From positions 278,667 to 342,666 of the forward strand of contig JBQTHL010000031.1 in NCBI GenBank assembly GCA_052389915.1: 64,000 bases of DNA, written 5' to 3'. Of the stretch, positions 45,513 through 54,508 are shown piece after piece. Source of the stretch: Panacagrimonas sp052389915. Its GTDB lineage: Bacteria; Pseudomonadota; Gammaproteobacteria; Nevskiales; Nevskiaceae. The position numbers and the translations under genes are program-made. The notes under the pieces are model-generated. The model ran no database searches, was not told the origin of the DNA, and was given only the letters and a program-made list of their open reading frames with translations. Each line of letters starts with the position of its first letter. Position 1 is the first letter of the stretch.

Positions 45513-46826
45513 ATGGCTTCAGACAATCCGCGGTCTTCGGCAAAGAGGGCGCGTCAGGCACGCCAAGTGCTGGCGGCAAGCTTCATCGGCACCACGTTCG
45601 AGTGGTACGACTTCTTCATCTACGCCTCGGCCGCGGCGCTGGTGTTCGGGCCGCTGTTCTTTCCCAACGTCTCGGAGTTTGCCGGACAGCTCGCGGCGTT
45701 CTCGACCTTTGCCGTGGGCTTCCTCGCGCGGCCGCTGGGAGGCATGGTGATCGGGCATTTCGGCGACCGCATCGGGCGCAAGCACATGCTGGTGCTGTGC
45801 CTGCTAACCATGGGCCTGGCCACGATCATGATCGGCCTGCTGCCCACCTACGCGCAGATCGGTATCTGGGCGCCGATCCTGCTGGTGCTGATGCGCGTGT
45901 TGCAGGGCATCGGCGTCGGTGGCGAGTGGGGCGGTGCGGTGCTGATGGCGGTGGAGTACGCGCCGCCGAACCGGCGTGGCCTGTACGGCGGCTTCGTGCA
46001 GATCGGCACGCCGGCCGGTCTGATCCTGGCCAACCTCGCCTTCCTCGGCGTCGTCGCCTGGGTTCCCGAGGAACACTTCCTGACCTGGGGCTGGCGCATT
46101 CCCTTCCTGCTCAGCGCGGTGCTGGTGATCGTGGGACTGGTGATCCGGCTGCAACTCGAAGAGACGCCGATCTTTGCGCAGGCGCGCGAATCGGCGCCCC
46201 AGCGCGAGAAATTGCCTTTGCTGGTGGTGCTGCAATCGCACTGGAAGCCGGTCATCGCCGGTGGCCTGACCATGTCGAGCACGGCCATGATCGGCTACGT
46301 GTTGATTGCCTACATCTTGTCCTACGGCGTCAAGCAGCTCGGCATGCCGCGCGGCACGATGATCGCGCTGGTGCTGCTGGCTTCCACGGTCTGGCTGGTG
46401 ACCTGCCTGCTGTTCGCGATGTGGTCGGATCGCTGGGGGCGGCGGCGCGTGTACATCGGCGGCGCCATCGGCGGCCTGATCTGGGCCTTCCCGTTCTTCA
46501 TGCTGATGGACACGCGCCAGCCCTTGCTGATGGGCTTGGCGCTGGTGCTGCTGGCCCTGGCGCTCGCCGCGATGTACTCCCCCATCGCTGCCATGCTGTC
46601 CGAGCTGTTCCCCACCCGCGTGCGGTACACCGGCAACTCGCTGGCCTACCAGGTGGGGACCTTGTTCGGAGGCGCCTTCGTGCCGGTCATCGCGACCACG
46701 CTGTACCAGGTCACCGGCACGTCGCTGGCCATTTCTGCATACATCTTTGCGTCGGTCCTGATCGGGCTTATCGCGGTCCGCTTCGTGCCCGAAACCTCGC
46801 GCATCGAGCTGGACCGGGCCGGCTGA
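45513..46826 (+). CDS. MFS metabolite:H+ symporter (MHS family)
   Basis: A 437-residue 12-helix transporter. FEWYDFFIYASAAALVF near 30-46, FGDRIGRKHML near 82-92, RVLQGIGVGGEWGGA near 126-140 and RRGLYGGFVQIGTPAG typify the MHS family (ProP, ShiA, KgtP relatives) carrying organic acids, shikimate or betaine. Substrate not determinable. The ATG at 45513 gives the normal short cytoplasmic N-terminus although no clear Shine-Dalgarno is visible. Divergent from the signalling gene. Confidence 0.92.
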   Translation: MASDNPRSSAKRARQARQVLAASFIGTTFEWYDFFIYASAAALVFGPLFFPNVSEFAGQLAAFSTFAVGFLARPLGGMVIGHFGDRIGRKHMLVLCLLTMGLATIMIGLLPTYAQIGIWAPILLVLMRVLQGIGVGGEWGGAVLMAVEYAPPNRRGLYGGFVQIGTPAGLILANLAFLGVVAWVPEEHFLTWGWRIPFLLSAVLVIVGLVIRLQLEETPIFAQARESAPQREKLPLLVVLQSHWKPVIAGGLTMSSTAMIGYVLIAYILSYGVKQLGMPRGTMIALVLLASTVWLVTCLLFAMWSDRWGRRRVYIGGAIGGLIWAFPFFMLMDTRQPLLMGLALVLLALALAAMYSPIAAMLSELFPTRVRYTGNSLAYQVGTLFGGAFVPVIATTLYQVTGTSLAISAYIFASVLIGLIAVRFVPETSRIELDRAG

Positions 46827-46852
46827 GCGCGGTCAACCGCGCTATCCCGTCT

Positions 46853-48406
46853 CTACCTTTCCAGAATCCGATTCTCGGTCCATGGAGGCCTGAGCATTCG
46901 GCCCTCGGAGGCGACTGCCGGACCGGCAGCTCTCTTGCTCGCCGTTTGAAAGGGTGCAGTGCAGGTGCCGTTGGCACGATAGCCGAGCGCTGCGGCGAGC
47001 TGCCCCTCTTCAGGATCGCCGAGGGGATGCGCGAAGTCGTCCGCCACCGCACATCCCGGCAGCAGCACGGCCGCTGAGCCGGCTGCATCCAGGGGCGCAA
47101 AGCCGTCGGCGTAATCGCCGAAGTCCTTCGCGTTGAAACCCTGGAGCTGGATCGAAAAATAGGTCGTCCCGCAGTTGTCGGCCGGAAAGAAACCGTAGGG
47201 CTTGCCGCAGGTCTTCGATCCGATCTGGATGACTTCCACGTCCACGCCGCGCAGCCCGTTGATGACCGCTTCGGTGGCCGAACAGCTTCCGGGACCGGTC
47301 AGCACGAATACGCGAGAAAGGTTCAGGCTCGGCAGCGCCTGGCCCGGAGCGACGGAGAAACCCTGCGAGCCCGATAAAAACGGGAGCGGCGTCAAGGGCT
47401 GGCCGGTGAAGGGATGGATCGTGCGATTCCGGTCGTTGAACTCCTGGCGCTCGAAGGTCTTCCCGGAGGTCGATCCGCTACCCGCGATCATGAAAGCCAG
47501 TTCGCTCGCGATACCCAGCGACCCGCCGCCGTTGTAGCGCACGTCGAGAATCAGATCGCTGACGCCCTGCGCCGCGAGGGTCTCCACCGCGTCGATCAAT
47601 TCGGACTCGGCCGTGGCGATGTGCTCGTTGAAGAGCAGGTAGCCCACCGTACCGTTGTCGAGCGTGGTGACGTTCTGCACCGGGTCTGTCGTCACGTTGG
47701 CGGAGGTCATGGATACCTCGCGCAAGTTGCCGCTGGTATCCCGGATCGTGAAGCCTTGCCTGCGGCCCGGCGCCGACGGAAAGAAGATGCGGTTCAGGGC
47801 ATCGATGCTGTCGCTATCCCGGGCGTTCACGAAATCCACCCCGTCCGCCGCCAGCACTTCGTCGCCGCGGGCGAGGCCGGCCGCCGCCGCCGGCGAATTG
47901 GGTTCGGTATACGCGACCACCACGCGGCGCGGTGGAAACTGCGACAGGATGATCCAGGCCGCGCCATAGCCCAGCTGCACGCCGGATTGCGTCCGCGCAA
48001 CGAATTCCGCGGTGGGCGACGTGAAGTGGAACTGATCCTTGGGACGGCCCGACGGCAGGATCGCGGGAGTTTTCAGCAGGTCGAAATACTCCGGTGTGCC
48101 GAAGGCGGCGGGATCGAGGTCCGGCACTTCGTCGTACCAGAGATACAGCTCGCGGGTCCAGGAGCGCAGCCAGTTGTTCTCGTGCGCACTCGTACCGCGG
48201 ACATCGCGAAAAGCCTGGCCAGTTGCCGGGTCAATGCCGCTTCGAGGATTCCGGCACATCGCCTCGAAGTCCTGTGAAGGCGCGAACACACCCATTCTCC
48301 AAGGCGGTGGCGGCAGTGCTCCACCATCGCTGCCGCCACCCCCTCCGCCGCACGCGGCGAGGAGAGCGACGAAAAAAAAACACAGGGTGGATCGCAATCT
48401 GTTCAT
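46853..48406 (-). CDS. S41 (C-terminal processing) protease, lipoprotein
   Basis: A 517-residue protein with a lipoprotein signal (LLAAC, lipid Cys at 19) followed by a poly-Gly stretch. A helical N-terminal part (about 60-140), a PDZ-like part (VAYTEPNSPAAAAGLARGDEVLAADG, described by its centre near 180-205) and the S41 core: ILDVRYNGGGSLG near 285, the catalytic Ser in GPGSCSATE near 375 and K in SKTCGKPYG near 400. Predicted outer-membrane or periplasmic serine protease. The ATG at 48406 is preferred to one at 48436 because it starts the signal peptide properly. Confidence 0.88.
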   Translation of the reverse strand: MNRLRSTLCFFFVALLAACGGGGGGSDGGALPPPPWRMGVFAPSQDFEAMCRNPRSGIDPATGQAFRDVRGTSAHENNWLRSWTRELYLWYDEVPDLDPAAFGTPEYFDLLKTPAILPSGRPKDQFHFTSPTAEFVARTQSGVQLGYGAAWIILSQFPPRRVVVAYTEPNSPAAAAGLARGDEVLAADGVDFVNARDSDSIDALNRIFFPSAPGRRQGFTIRDTSGNLREVSMTSANVTTDPVQNVTTLDNGTVGYLLFNEHIATAESELIDAVETLAAQGVSDLILDVRYNGGGSLGIASELAFMIAGSGSTSGKTFERQEFNDRNRTIHPFTGQPLTPLPFLSGSQGFSVAPGQALPSLNLSRVFVLTGPGSCSATEAVINGLRGVDVEVIQIGSKTCGKPYGFFPADNCGTTYFSIQLQGFNAKDFGDYADGFAPLDAAGSAAVLLPGCAVADDFAHPLGDPEEGQLAAALGYRANGTCTAPFQTASKRAAGPAVASEGRMLRPPWTENRILER

Positions 48407-48571
48407 GGCCTTTTCCGTTTGACTGCACTTGTACACGGGATACCGAACAGCGGGCCATCACCGGGTACGCGATACAACCGAAGTCCGCGGAAGCTATAGA
48501 TCGCGATGAGCCTCGGAGCAGCATTTCGGTCCAGTGGTCTGCTGACGCCGGCGATCGGCTCCTCAGTTTTC
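48407..48571. other. Gap between the S41 protease and the orphan Rhs fragment
   Basis: About 165 bases; no convincing gene, hairpin or promoter was seen on either strand. Confidence 0.4.
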
Positions 48572-49096
48572 TTAGCCCCAACTAACTCCATTTGCAGCGA
48601 CTCCGGAGTCGACCACTGGTAGCAGCAGAGGGCTAGGGAAATTTGGCTTTATGAAAATGTTAAAACTGACCCCCTCATTTTTTAGCGAGTGACGACCGAA
48701 GCACCCGACTTCGCTCTCGAACGCGGGGCGGCGCGCCTCAATCACGCGGCACTTAGGCGTCGCCGCGAAGGATTTCAACCAGGCCCCTTTAGCCCCCCTT
48801 TCAATCGGATCCGACTGCGTATACCGTCCTGTGGTCGCATCGTAGTAGCGATTCAGGTTGTACCAGTTGCCGGATTCGGTCTCGTGATACTGGCCCGGGA
48901 AGCCGAGGTCGAGTCCGCCAACGGTGTCCGTGGTCACCGTGCGATCAAAAGCCTTGTTCTGCGCCTCCCAGACCACGGTCTTGGCAGTGTTCCACACCGT
49001 CATCGGCCGGCCCAGTTGATCGTTGCCGATGTAGTACAGAGCCCCGTCGCGAATCATGCCGATGGGTGAGCGGAAGAAGACGACGCGCCGCCACAT
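48572..49096 (-). pseudogene. Orphan Rhs tip fragment
   Basis: The frame encodes about 90 residues of the end of an Rhs core: a region equivalent to PIxVIRNGxxYYVLNDHLGRP of the neighbouring full-length protein, then AFDRTVTT, GLDLGFPGQYHETESGNWYN and GRYTQSDPI. After DPI the Rhs core is cut off and an unrelated Arg/Cys-containing tail follows. The beta-barrel repeats and the DPYGL motif are absent. DNA identity to the neighbouring gene looks moderate (many silent differences), so it is an old or foreign module, not a fresh duplication. No start signal; probably not translated alone. Confidence 0.75.
48600..48790. other. Foreign-looking tail of the orphan Rhs fragment
   Basis: Between the truncated Rhs core and the protease side lies sequence less GC-rich in part (GGCTTTATGAAAATGTTAAA near 48651) joined to a GC-rich block. 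TTAAAACTGACCCCCTC resembles the ends of some transposable elements, but no transposase, no paired inverted repeat and no target duplication could be found. Confidence 0.3.
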
Positions 49097-49386
49097 GCTG
49101 GACAGACATGGGACGTTGTCAGCTTATGATAAAACTTAGTAATAGGAGCCCGTCGCGCCAATAGGTAGCCGACTTTGTGTCCACACGATTCACATCGGAA
49201 AGAAAGCGCTATCCATCCGAGAGCAATGACTCCCGGCAGGACACGGAGGTGCACACTCCAACCGTTCCTCGTCAAAAAAGCGTCGTCAAAGGCGTATACA
49301 AGTAAGGCGACGAAAAGGAGCACGAAGGCCGTGATCAGCTTCCAGCGCTGCCCAGTTGAATTAAGCCAACTTTCAATACTCTTCAT
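49054..49386 (-). CDS. Two-TM zinc-ribbon protein, candidate Rhs immunity
   Basis: A 110-residue protein not recognised by family. Two membrane helices (about 17-33 and 47-63) are followed by C65-x-x-C68 and C95-x-x-C98, a probable zinc ribbon. ATG at 49386 overlaps the rhs stop as ATGA; an in-frame ATG at 49392 is possible. Position directly after, and coupled to, an Rhs gene is that of immunity proteins in polymorphic toxin loci. Its last nine codons run into Rhs-like sequence (the orphan tip), so its C-terminus may have been altered by recombination. Less GC-rich than the neighbouring housekeeping genes. Confidence 0.65.
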   Translation of the reverse strand: MKSIESWLNSTGQRWKLITAFVLLFVALLVYAFDDAFLTRNGWSVHLRVLPGVIALGWIALSFRCESCGHKVGYLLARRAPITKFYHKLTTSHVCPACGGASSSSAHPSA

Positions 49387-52300
49387 GGGCACGTTAGAGC
49401 ATTCTGCAGGCCGCTGACTGTTGCAACACCGAGCGAGCCAATTGATACGCCGACGTCAAGCGCTGTACCAGTTGCCAGTGCTCCCACTGCCAACGTAAAT
49501 GTTGCGGAGCCGACGGTGCCCGCGATACCGCCCTTCAAGACCAGACCACCAGAAGGTAACGACTTTATCGCTTGGCTGACTGTGATCCCGCCAATAGCAT
49601 TTGCCACTAGTGAGCCCTTATTGAAGCCAGCGCCGACGGCCGCCGCCAGAATATGGCCATCGATGGATGAGATCGCGTCGTTTGTCCTATTCAAATTATC
49701 GACATAGGTGTCTACAAAATCGTCGGTTGCGGGTTTGGAGCAATCACACGCCAACCCATATGGATCGATCCGCGAAACCGGATTCCCCCCGACATAGGCA
49801 TAAGGATTGAGCCCCCCTGCGAGCCCGATGGGATCGGCCTGCGTGTACCGGCCAATGGTCGGGTCGTAGTACCGATTCCAGTTGTACCAGTTGCCGGACT
49901 CGGCATCGTAGTACTGCCCCGGAAACCCGAGGTTGAGTCCTCCGAAGGTGTTGGTGGTGACCGTCCTGTCGAAGGCCGTGTTGGTTGCCTTCCACACCAC
50001 CGCTTTAGCAGCGTTCTGCACTTCTCTAGGTCTGCCCAGATGATCGTTGAGCACGTAGTACGTGACGCCATTGCGGATCACTGCGATGGGTTGCCCGTAT
50101 AGCCAGACGTAGAAGGTGCTCATGGTTCCACTACCGGCCGCGGTCTCCGCGAGCAACGTGCCGTCAGGGGAGTAAAGGTAGTTGAAGTTGCCGCCGGGTC
50201 CGGCCTTTCTGACCCGCTGGTTGAAGGCGTTGGCGGAATAGTTCGTGATGGCGCCTCCCTTGTTCAAGCTGGACAGTCGGTTGTAGATCGGGTCGTAGCC
50301 ATAGGTGTAACTGCCGCGCCAGCCGATCTCGGTCTGGATGTTGCCGACGCTGTCGTAGCCGTAGCTGCGGGCGCGCGGGCCGGTGATGGAAGTGATCCGG
50401 TTCTTGGTTGGGTGAATGACGTAGTCGTCGGTGCTGGCGCCACGGATGTGCGAGTCGCGGTTGCCGTTGGCGTCCAGAACCAGGGTTTCTTGGAGTTGTC
50501 CGTTCGAGCCCACCTGGGTCAGGCGCGATACGGCGTCGTAAGAGTACTGGGTTGCGTACGGGCCGTTGCCGTCGCCGATGGCGGTCAGGTTGTCGAAGAT
50601 GCTGTGGATGAAGCTGAGGTCGGGGCTATTCGATGTGGGGCGGAAATTGAGGTCGTAGCCGAACGTCCGAACGGTGCCGTTGCCGAGTTTGTACTCGGCC
50701 GCAGGACCGAAATGCTTGTACTGGAACGTATTGGCAACGATGTCGGTGACGCCGCCAGAGGCGGTCTTCACCGATGTCACCTGGCCTTGATTGTTGTAGG
50801 CGTAGAGCGCGTGGGGACCGCCGGGATAGCGGATGCTCTTCACACGATCCAGTTCGTCGTATGTGCGCGTGGTGAGGTACGAGGTGCCGTTGATTACGCT
50901 GGTCTGGGAATCCAATTGACCGGTCGGGGTGTAGGTGTAGCTGTCGGTGCTGGCAGTATTGGACGCGCTGCACAGCCTGCCTTTGCCGTTGGTGCAGGTG
51001 TCGTAGGTGTAGCTGTCGATCCGGCTCCCGGATGTGGCGGTCTTCAGGCGGTTGAGTTCGTCGTAGACGTAGTTAACGACGGTTGCGTCGGCGCGAGTCA
51101 CTTGCTTGCGGTTGCCGGCTTCGTCGTAGGTGTAAGTCGTGATGCCGGTGTCGGGGCTGGTCTCCCGGATGAGGTTGCCGAAACCGTCGTAGAGATACGT
51201 GGTGATCACGCCCTTGGGATCGGTGATGGAATTGACCCGGCCACCGCCGTCGTAGCTATACGTCGTGATGTTGTTGAGGGCGTCGGTGGACGTAAGCAGT
51301 TCGTTGTGCGGACCGTAAGCCAGGGTCGTTACCGCATCGGTTACAGAGGCTTTCTGCCGGCGCTCGCGCACGTTGCCGTTGTCGTCGTAGCGGAATTCGG
51401 TTCTTCGGGGCGGTGCTATGTCCGCCGTCATCCGGCCCAGCTCGTCGTACTCCCAGGTGCGCTGATAGGACGTGCTTGACGGTTCGTTACAAATCACGCC
51501 TTGGGGACAGGAATTGGTGTGGGTCCGAGACGTGACGCTACCTAACAAGTCTCGTCCGTAACGGATCCTCTGGTAGCCGTTCATGTTCGTGCCGGTCAGA
51601 CGGCCGGCGTTGTCGAAGGTTGAAATCACGACGCTGTTGTCCGCCCGCGTGATCTTTTCGACGGCACCCAGGCGGTGATAGTCGTACATCGTGGTACGAA
51701 CCTCGGCGCCGACCGTCACGGTTTGGGTCTTGAGCCTGCCGCGTGCGTCGAATACGAGCTGTGCCATCGTTCCGTTTGGATCGGTGACGGTGCCCGGCAG
51801 ACCCAGTCCGTTGTGACCGGCATACGTCGTGACATTGCTGGCCGCGTCGGTGACGGACGTGAGGAAACCCATCGCGTTGTATCGATACGTGGTGACGTCG
51901 GTGACATCTGTCCTGGGACCGTTCACCGTCATCGTCGCGATGAGTTTGTTGGGATGAACCGTGTAGGTGAAAAGGGTACGGCGGAGTTGGTCGGGGACCC
52001 CGTTGGGAGACCGGTTGTAAACGTTGACGGCCTTGACCTTCCCTGGCGAAGGGTCGGTGTCTTCCCAGTAGGTGTAAAAAACTTCGGTGAGCGGTTCGGC
52101 GGTGATGGCACCGTAAGTCCTTACTGCCTTGAGGCGATTCGTCGCGAAGTCCCAGTTGAAAACCGTGAGCCGCTGCTTGCCCGGAAAGGCAGCATTGATT
52201 CCAGTGGTCTGATCGAGAAGCTGCCCTTTGCCATTGAACGTGTATTCAGTCCTGTTCCCATTCCAGTCCAGTTCGTAGTCGACGAAACCATTGCCGTCGT

Positions 52301-53720
52301 AGAACGTCTGTGCGGCTGCGGCAGGACAATCCGTCACGCCGCTTCGATCGATGCGAGTCACTTTTTTCCTGCCGAGCGAATCCGTCGAGAAGGTGTATTT
52401 CGCCTGCACGCCTTTCGCGTTCGTCACCGTCGTGAAGTTCGAGCCGTAGACGAACGTGCTTTTGTCGACCCCGCTCACGAGGCCGCTCTCCTTGACGCGT
52501 CCGTCGGGTGCGGGCCAGTACAAGTAGTTGGAGTAGCGACTATCGTTCACGGATATGCCCGTTAACGCGTTTGGCATCCCTGAGGCTTCATAGTGATAGG
52601 TCCGAGTTCCCGTCGAGCCCGGATAAGTCACTCCAGAAAGATAACCTGCACCGTTGTAACTGTACGTATAGACGTTACCGGCGGGATCGGTCGCCGTATT
52701 GATCTTTACGCCAACCCAGGTAAATGAAACTTCCCCGCCCGACGTGTGAGTGAGGCGCTTCAAAAAGCTTCCTGATTCATAGCCGAACGTCCAACCAACA
52801 CCCGTTTCGTCCTTGACGCTTATGGGCATGCCGTTTTGATTGAACGTTTCGACGGTTCGCTCTTCGGTACGAAGAACCCAGTTCGATGCTTCCTGCGTAA
52901 GCGTTGCGATGGGCTGCGGTTTCGAATCGACGAACCTGACCATCGTGGTACTCGGGTCGCGCTTGAACGTGTATTGCGCGCCATCACCGCGATGAACATA
53001 AATTTCCCGGATGTCGCTGGTGGGTACACAGGGAGTAGCCCCTGGCGTCATGATGCAAGTCTTCAGGGTCGTTCCTTCGAGATACCGAAAACCCAGCTTG
53101 AAATCGAATGTGGACGGCCAGTTCTTCCCAAACAGACCTTGTCCGGTCCAAGCCTTGTTGTAGGTCCTCTTCAAGCGGAGTGGAGCCTGCCCTGATCCTG
53201 CGAAGTCCAGCTCACGCAGAATCTTGTTTCCAGTCGTTATGGTTACTGGCTTTCCTGTAGTTGGATTACTTGCACTACAGCCACCGGGATCGCCCTCGAA
53301 TTGGGCGTCGGGTGATGGAGACATTTGTGGTTGTGGTGAGGGTGGCGAACCATTCAGAGAAGTGGTTAGGAGGTCGAAAAGTTGCGCCCGCTGGGCTGTC
53401 GTTAACTGCTCCGCATTAATGCCGTACTGTTCAAAAACGGAGTTAAGTCGCTGTGCGTTTCCTTCAAAATCGATCTCGCCATAGCTGTTTCCGGGTCTGC
53501 CTTCTGGGGTATACATGAGCGGGTTATAAAGATTGTACGAATCGGGATCGTCTCCAGCCCCAAAACCTATTGCGATCCCTATACCCCAGTCTGCGTGTGC
53601 GCTCGTCACCACTCCCGTTAGCAAAGTGACCGATAGACACAGGTATCGGAGAGTTCGATTCAATACTGCGATTAAAAGGCTACGTACCGATCTTGATAGA
53701 ACAGCGCTGCCATTGCCCAT
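49383..53720 (-). CDS. Sec-exported Rhs/YD-repeat protein with variable C-terminus
   Basis: A 1445-residue YD-repeat protein. A Sec signal peptide ends at AHA (43). A Pro/Ser-rich region and a DUF6531-like segment (CSASNPTTGKPVTITTGNK) lead into many YD repeats (YxxxGxL/R patterns such as YDELGRMT, YDGFGNLIR, YDELNRLKT). The core closes with GLNPYAYVGGNPVSRIDPYG. The last 121 residues after DPYGLA are a variable module: a CDC start, a polar helix region, then a Gly/Ala/Val-rich hydrophobic stretch ending LTCP. ATG at 53720 follows AGGGAG. No VgrG or PAAR gene is nearby, and the Sec signal argues against T6SS delivery. Confidence 0.9.
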   Translation of the reverse strand: MGNGSAVLSRSVRSLLIAVLNRTLRYLCLSVTLLTGVVTSAHADWGIGIAIGFGAGDDPDSYNLYNPLMYTPEGRPGNSYGEIDFEGNAQRLNSVFEQYGINAEQLTTAQRAQLFDLLTTSLNGSPPSPQPQMSPSPDAQFEGDPGGCSASNPTTGKPVTITTGNKILRELDFAGSGQAPLRLKRTYNKAWTGQGLFGKNWPSTFDFKLGFRYLEGTTLKTCIMTPGATPCVPTSDIREIYVHRGDGAQYTFKRDPSTTMVRFVDSKPQPIATLTQEASNWVLRTEERTVETFNQNGMPISVKDETGVGWTFGYESGSFLKRLTHTSGGEVSFTWVGVKINTATDPAGNVYTYSYNGAGYLSGVTYPGSTGTRTYHYEASGMPNALTGISVNDSRYSNYLYWPAPDGRVKESGLVSGVDKSTFVYGSNFTTVTNAKGVQAKYTFSTDSLGRKKVTRIDRSGVTDCPAAAAQTFYDGNGFVDYELDWNGNRTEYTFNGKGQLLDQTTGINAAFPGKQRLTVFNWDFATNRLKAVRTYGAITAEPLTEVFYTYWEDTDPSPGKVKAVNVYNRSPNGVPDQLRRTLFTYTVHPNKLIATMTVNGPRTDVTDVTTYRYNAMGFLTSVTDAASNVTTYAGHNGLGLPGTVTDPNGTMAQLVFDARGRLKTQTVTVGAEVRTTMYDYHRLGAVEKITRADNSVVISTFDNAGRLTGTNMNGYQRIRYGRDLLGSVTSRTHTNSCPQGVICNEPSSTSYQRTWEYDELGRMTADIAPPRRTEFRYDDNGNVRERRQKASVTDAVTTLAYGPHNELLTSTDALNNITTYSYDGGGRVNSITDPKGVITTYLYDGFGNLIRETSPDTGITTYTYDEAGNRKQVTRADATVVNYVYDELNRLKTATSGSRIDSYTYDTCTNGKGRLCSASNTASTDSYTYTPTGQLDSQTSVINGTSYLTTRTYDELDRVKSIRYPGGPHALYAYNNQGQVTSVKTASGGVTDIVANTFQYKHFGPAAEYKLGNGTVRTFGYDLNFRPTSNSPDLSFIHSIFDNLTAIGDGNGPYATQYSYDAVSRLTQVGSNGQLQETLVLDANGNRDSHIRGASTDDYVIHPTKNRITSITGPRARSYGYDSVGNIQTEIGWRGSYTYGYDPIYNRLSSLNKGGAITNYSANAFNQRVRKAGPGGNFNYLYSPDGTLLAETAAGSGTMSTFYVWLYGQPIAVIRNGVTYYVLNDHLGRPREVQNAAKAVVWKATNTAFDRTVTTNTFGGLNLGFPGQYYDAESGNWYNWNRYYDPTIGRYTQADPIGLAGGLNPYAYVGGNPVSRIDPYGLACDCSKPATDDFVDTYVDNLNRTNDAISSIDGHILAAAVGAGFNKGSLVANAIGGITVSQAIKSLPSGGLVLKGGIAGTVGSATFTLAVGALATGTALDVGVSIGSLGVATVSGLQNALTCP

Positions 53721-53786
53721 GATTGTTTCTCCCTGCGGGTTTTTGTTTGAACCCAGAACGGATTTACACACCGTTTGTCTGCCCGC

Positions 53787-53815
53787 ATTGCGCGCTCCCA
53801 ACGGAGAGGCGTCAA
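53787..53815 (-). promoter_or_regulatory. Possible promoter of the rhs gene
   Basis: On the minus strand TTGACG (53815-53810) is followed after 17 bases by a weak CGCAAT (53792-53787), starting near 53780 and giving a leader of about 60 bases. The weak -10 would fit an activator-dependent promoter. Confidence 0.4.
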
Positions 53816-53820
53816 TATGC

Positions 53821-53842
53821 TTTTGTGATCTAGATCACAAAA
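53821..53842. promoter_or_regulatory. CRP/Clp-type binding site, perfect 22-bp palindrome
   Basis: The core TGTGATCTAGATCACA (53824-53839) matches the CRP consensus TGTGA-N6-TCACA exactly, and three further flanking bases on each side are also symmetric. It lies about 110 bases upstream of the rhs start, roughly at -50 relative to the proposed start site, and beyond the end of the convergent-side pduO gene. Confidence 0.8.
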
Positions 53843-53919
53843 TTTCGATCTATTTTTTCGTTGAGAGGAGCGGATCGCGTGGCCCCCAAGTCCGGCGGCG
53901 ACGAAGACTTGGAGATTCG

Positions 53920-54462
53920 CTATCTCCGCTTCCAGCTCGACTCCGTCGCCCCGTCCGATCGCCCCAACACCCGCGCAACGACGAACAGGTAATCCGACAG
54001 TCGATTGAGCAGCTTCATGATCGGCGGATTCACCGGCTCCGTGGCGTGGAGCGCCCACACCGCGCGCTCGGCGCGACGCGCGACGGTGCGGGCCACGTGG
54101 CAGGCGGCACAGGCCGGGCTGCCGCCGGGCATGATGAATTCCTTGAGCGGCGGCAGGGTTTCGTTGAGATCGGCCAGCGCCTCGTCGAAGCCGATCACGT
54201 CTTCGTCCTTCACCAGCGTGCCGCCGGGCCAGGACAGTTCGCCGCCGAGATTGAATAGCAATTGCTGCGTGCTGGTGAGCTTTCCGCGCACGGCCTCCGG
54301 CAAGTCGTGCGTGAGCACGACGCCGATCTGCGAGTTCAGCTCGTCCACATCGCCCATCGCGCACACGCGCAGGTGCTGCTTGGGCACGCGCGAACCGTCG
54401 GTCAAACCGGTCGTGCCCTTGTCGCCGGTGCGCGTGGCGATCTTGCTCAGACGATGGCCCAT
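53920..54462 (-). CDS. Cob(I)alamin adenosyltransferase, PduO type
   Basis: A 180-residue enzyme that transfers the adenosyl group from ATP to cob(I)alamin. N-terminal ATP-binding TRTGDKGTTGL (about 11-21), DVDELNSQIG near 38-47 and the helix MxxLNRLSDYLFVVAR near 148-163 are characteristic of PduO. It is the last gene of a cobalamin unit with the BtuB-like receptor and lipoprotein. Confidence 0.95.
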   Translation of the reverse strand: MGHRLSKIATRTGDKGTTGLTDGSRVPKQHLRVCAMGDVDELNSQIGVVLTHDLPEAVRGKLTSTQQLLFNLGGELSWPGGTLVKDEDVIGFDEALADLNETLPPLKEFIMPGGSPACAACHVARTVARRAERAVWALHATEPVNPPIMKLLNRLSDYLFVVARVLGRSDGATESSWKRR

Positions 54463-54508
54463 GTTCTTGTCCTCGGTTTCAGGCGCGCAGCCTAGCGGCT
54501 GGCGATGC

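Noticed and set aside
48600..48790. Complete insertion sequence beside the orphan Rhs tip
   Set aside because: A transposon-end-like motif is present, but no transposase frame or paired inverted repeat supports it.
50412..52565. Long plus-strand frames opposite the Rhs gene
   Set aside because: Valine/glycine-rich shadows of YD repeats; no start signals.
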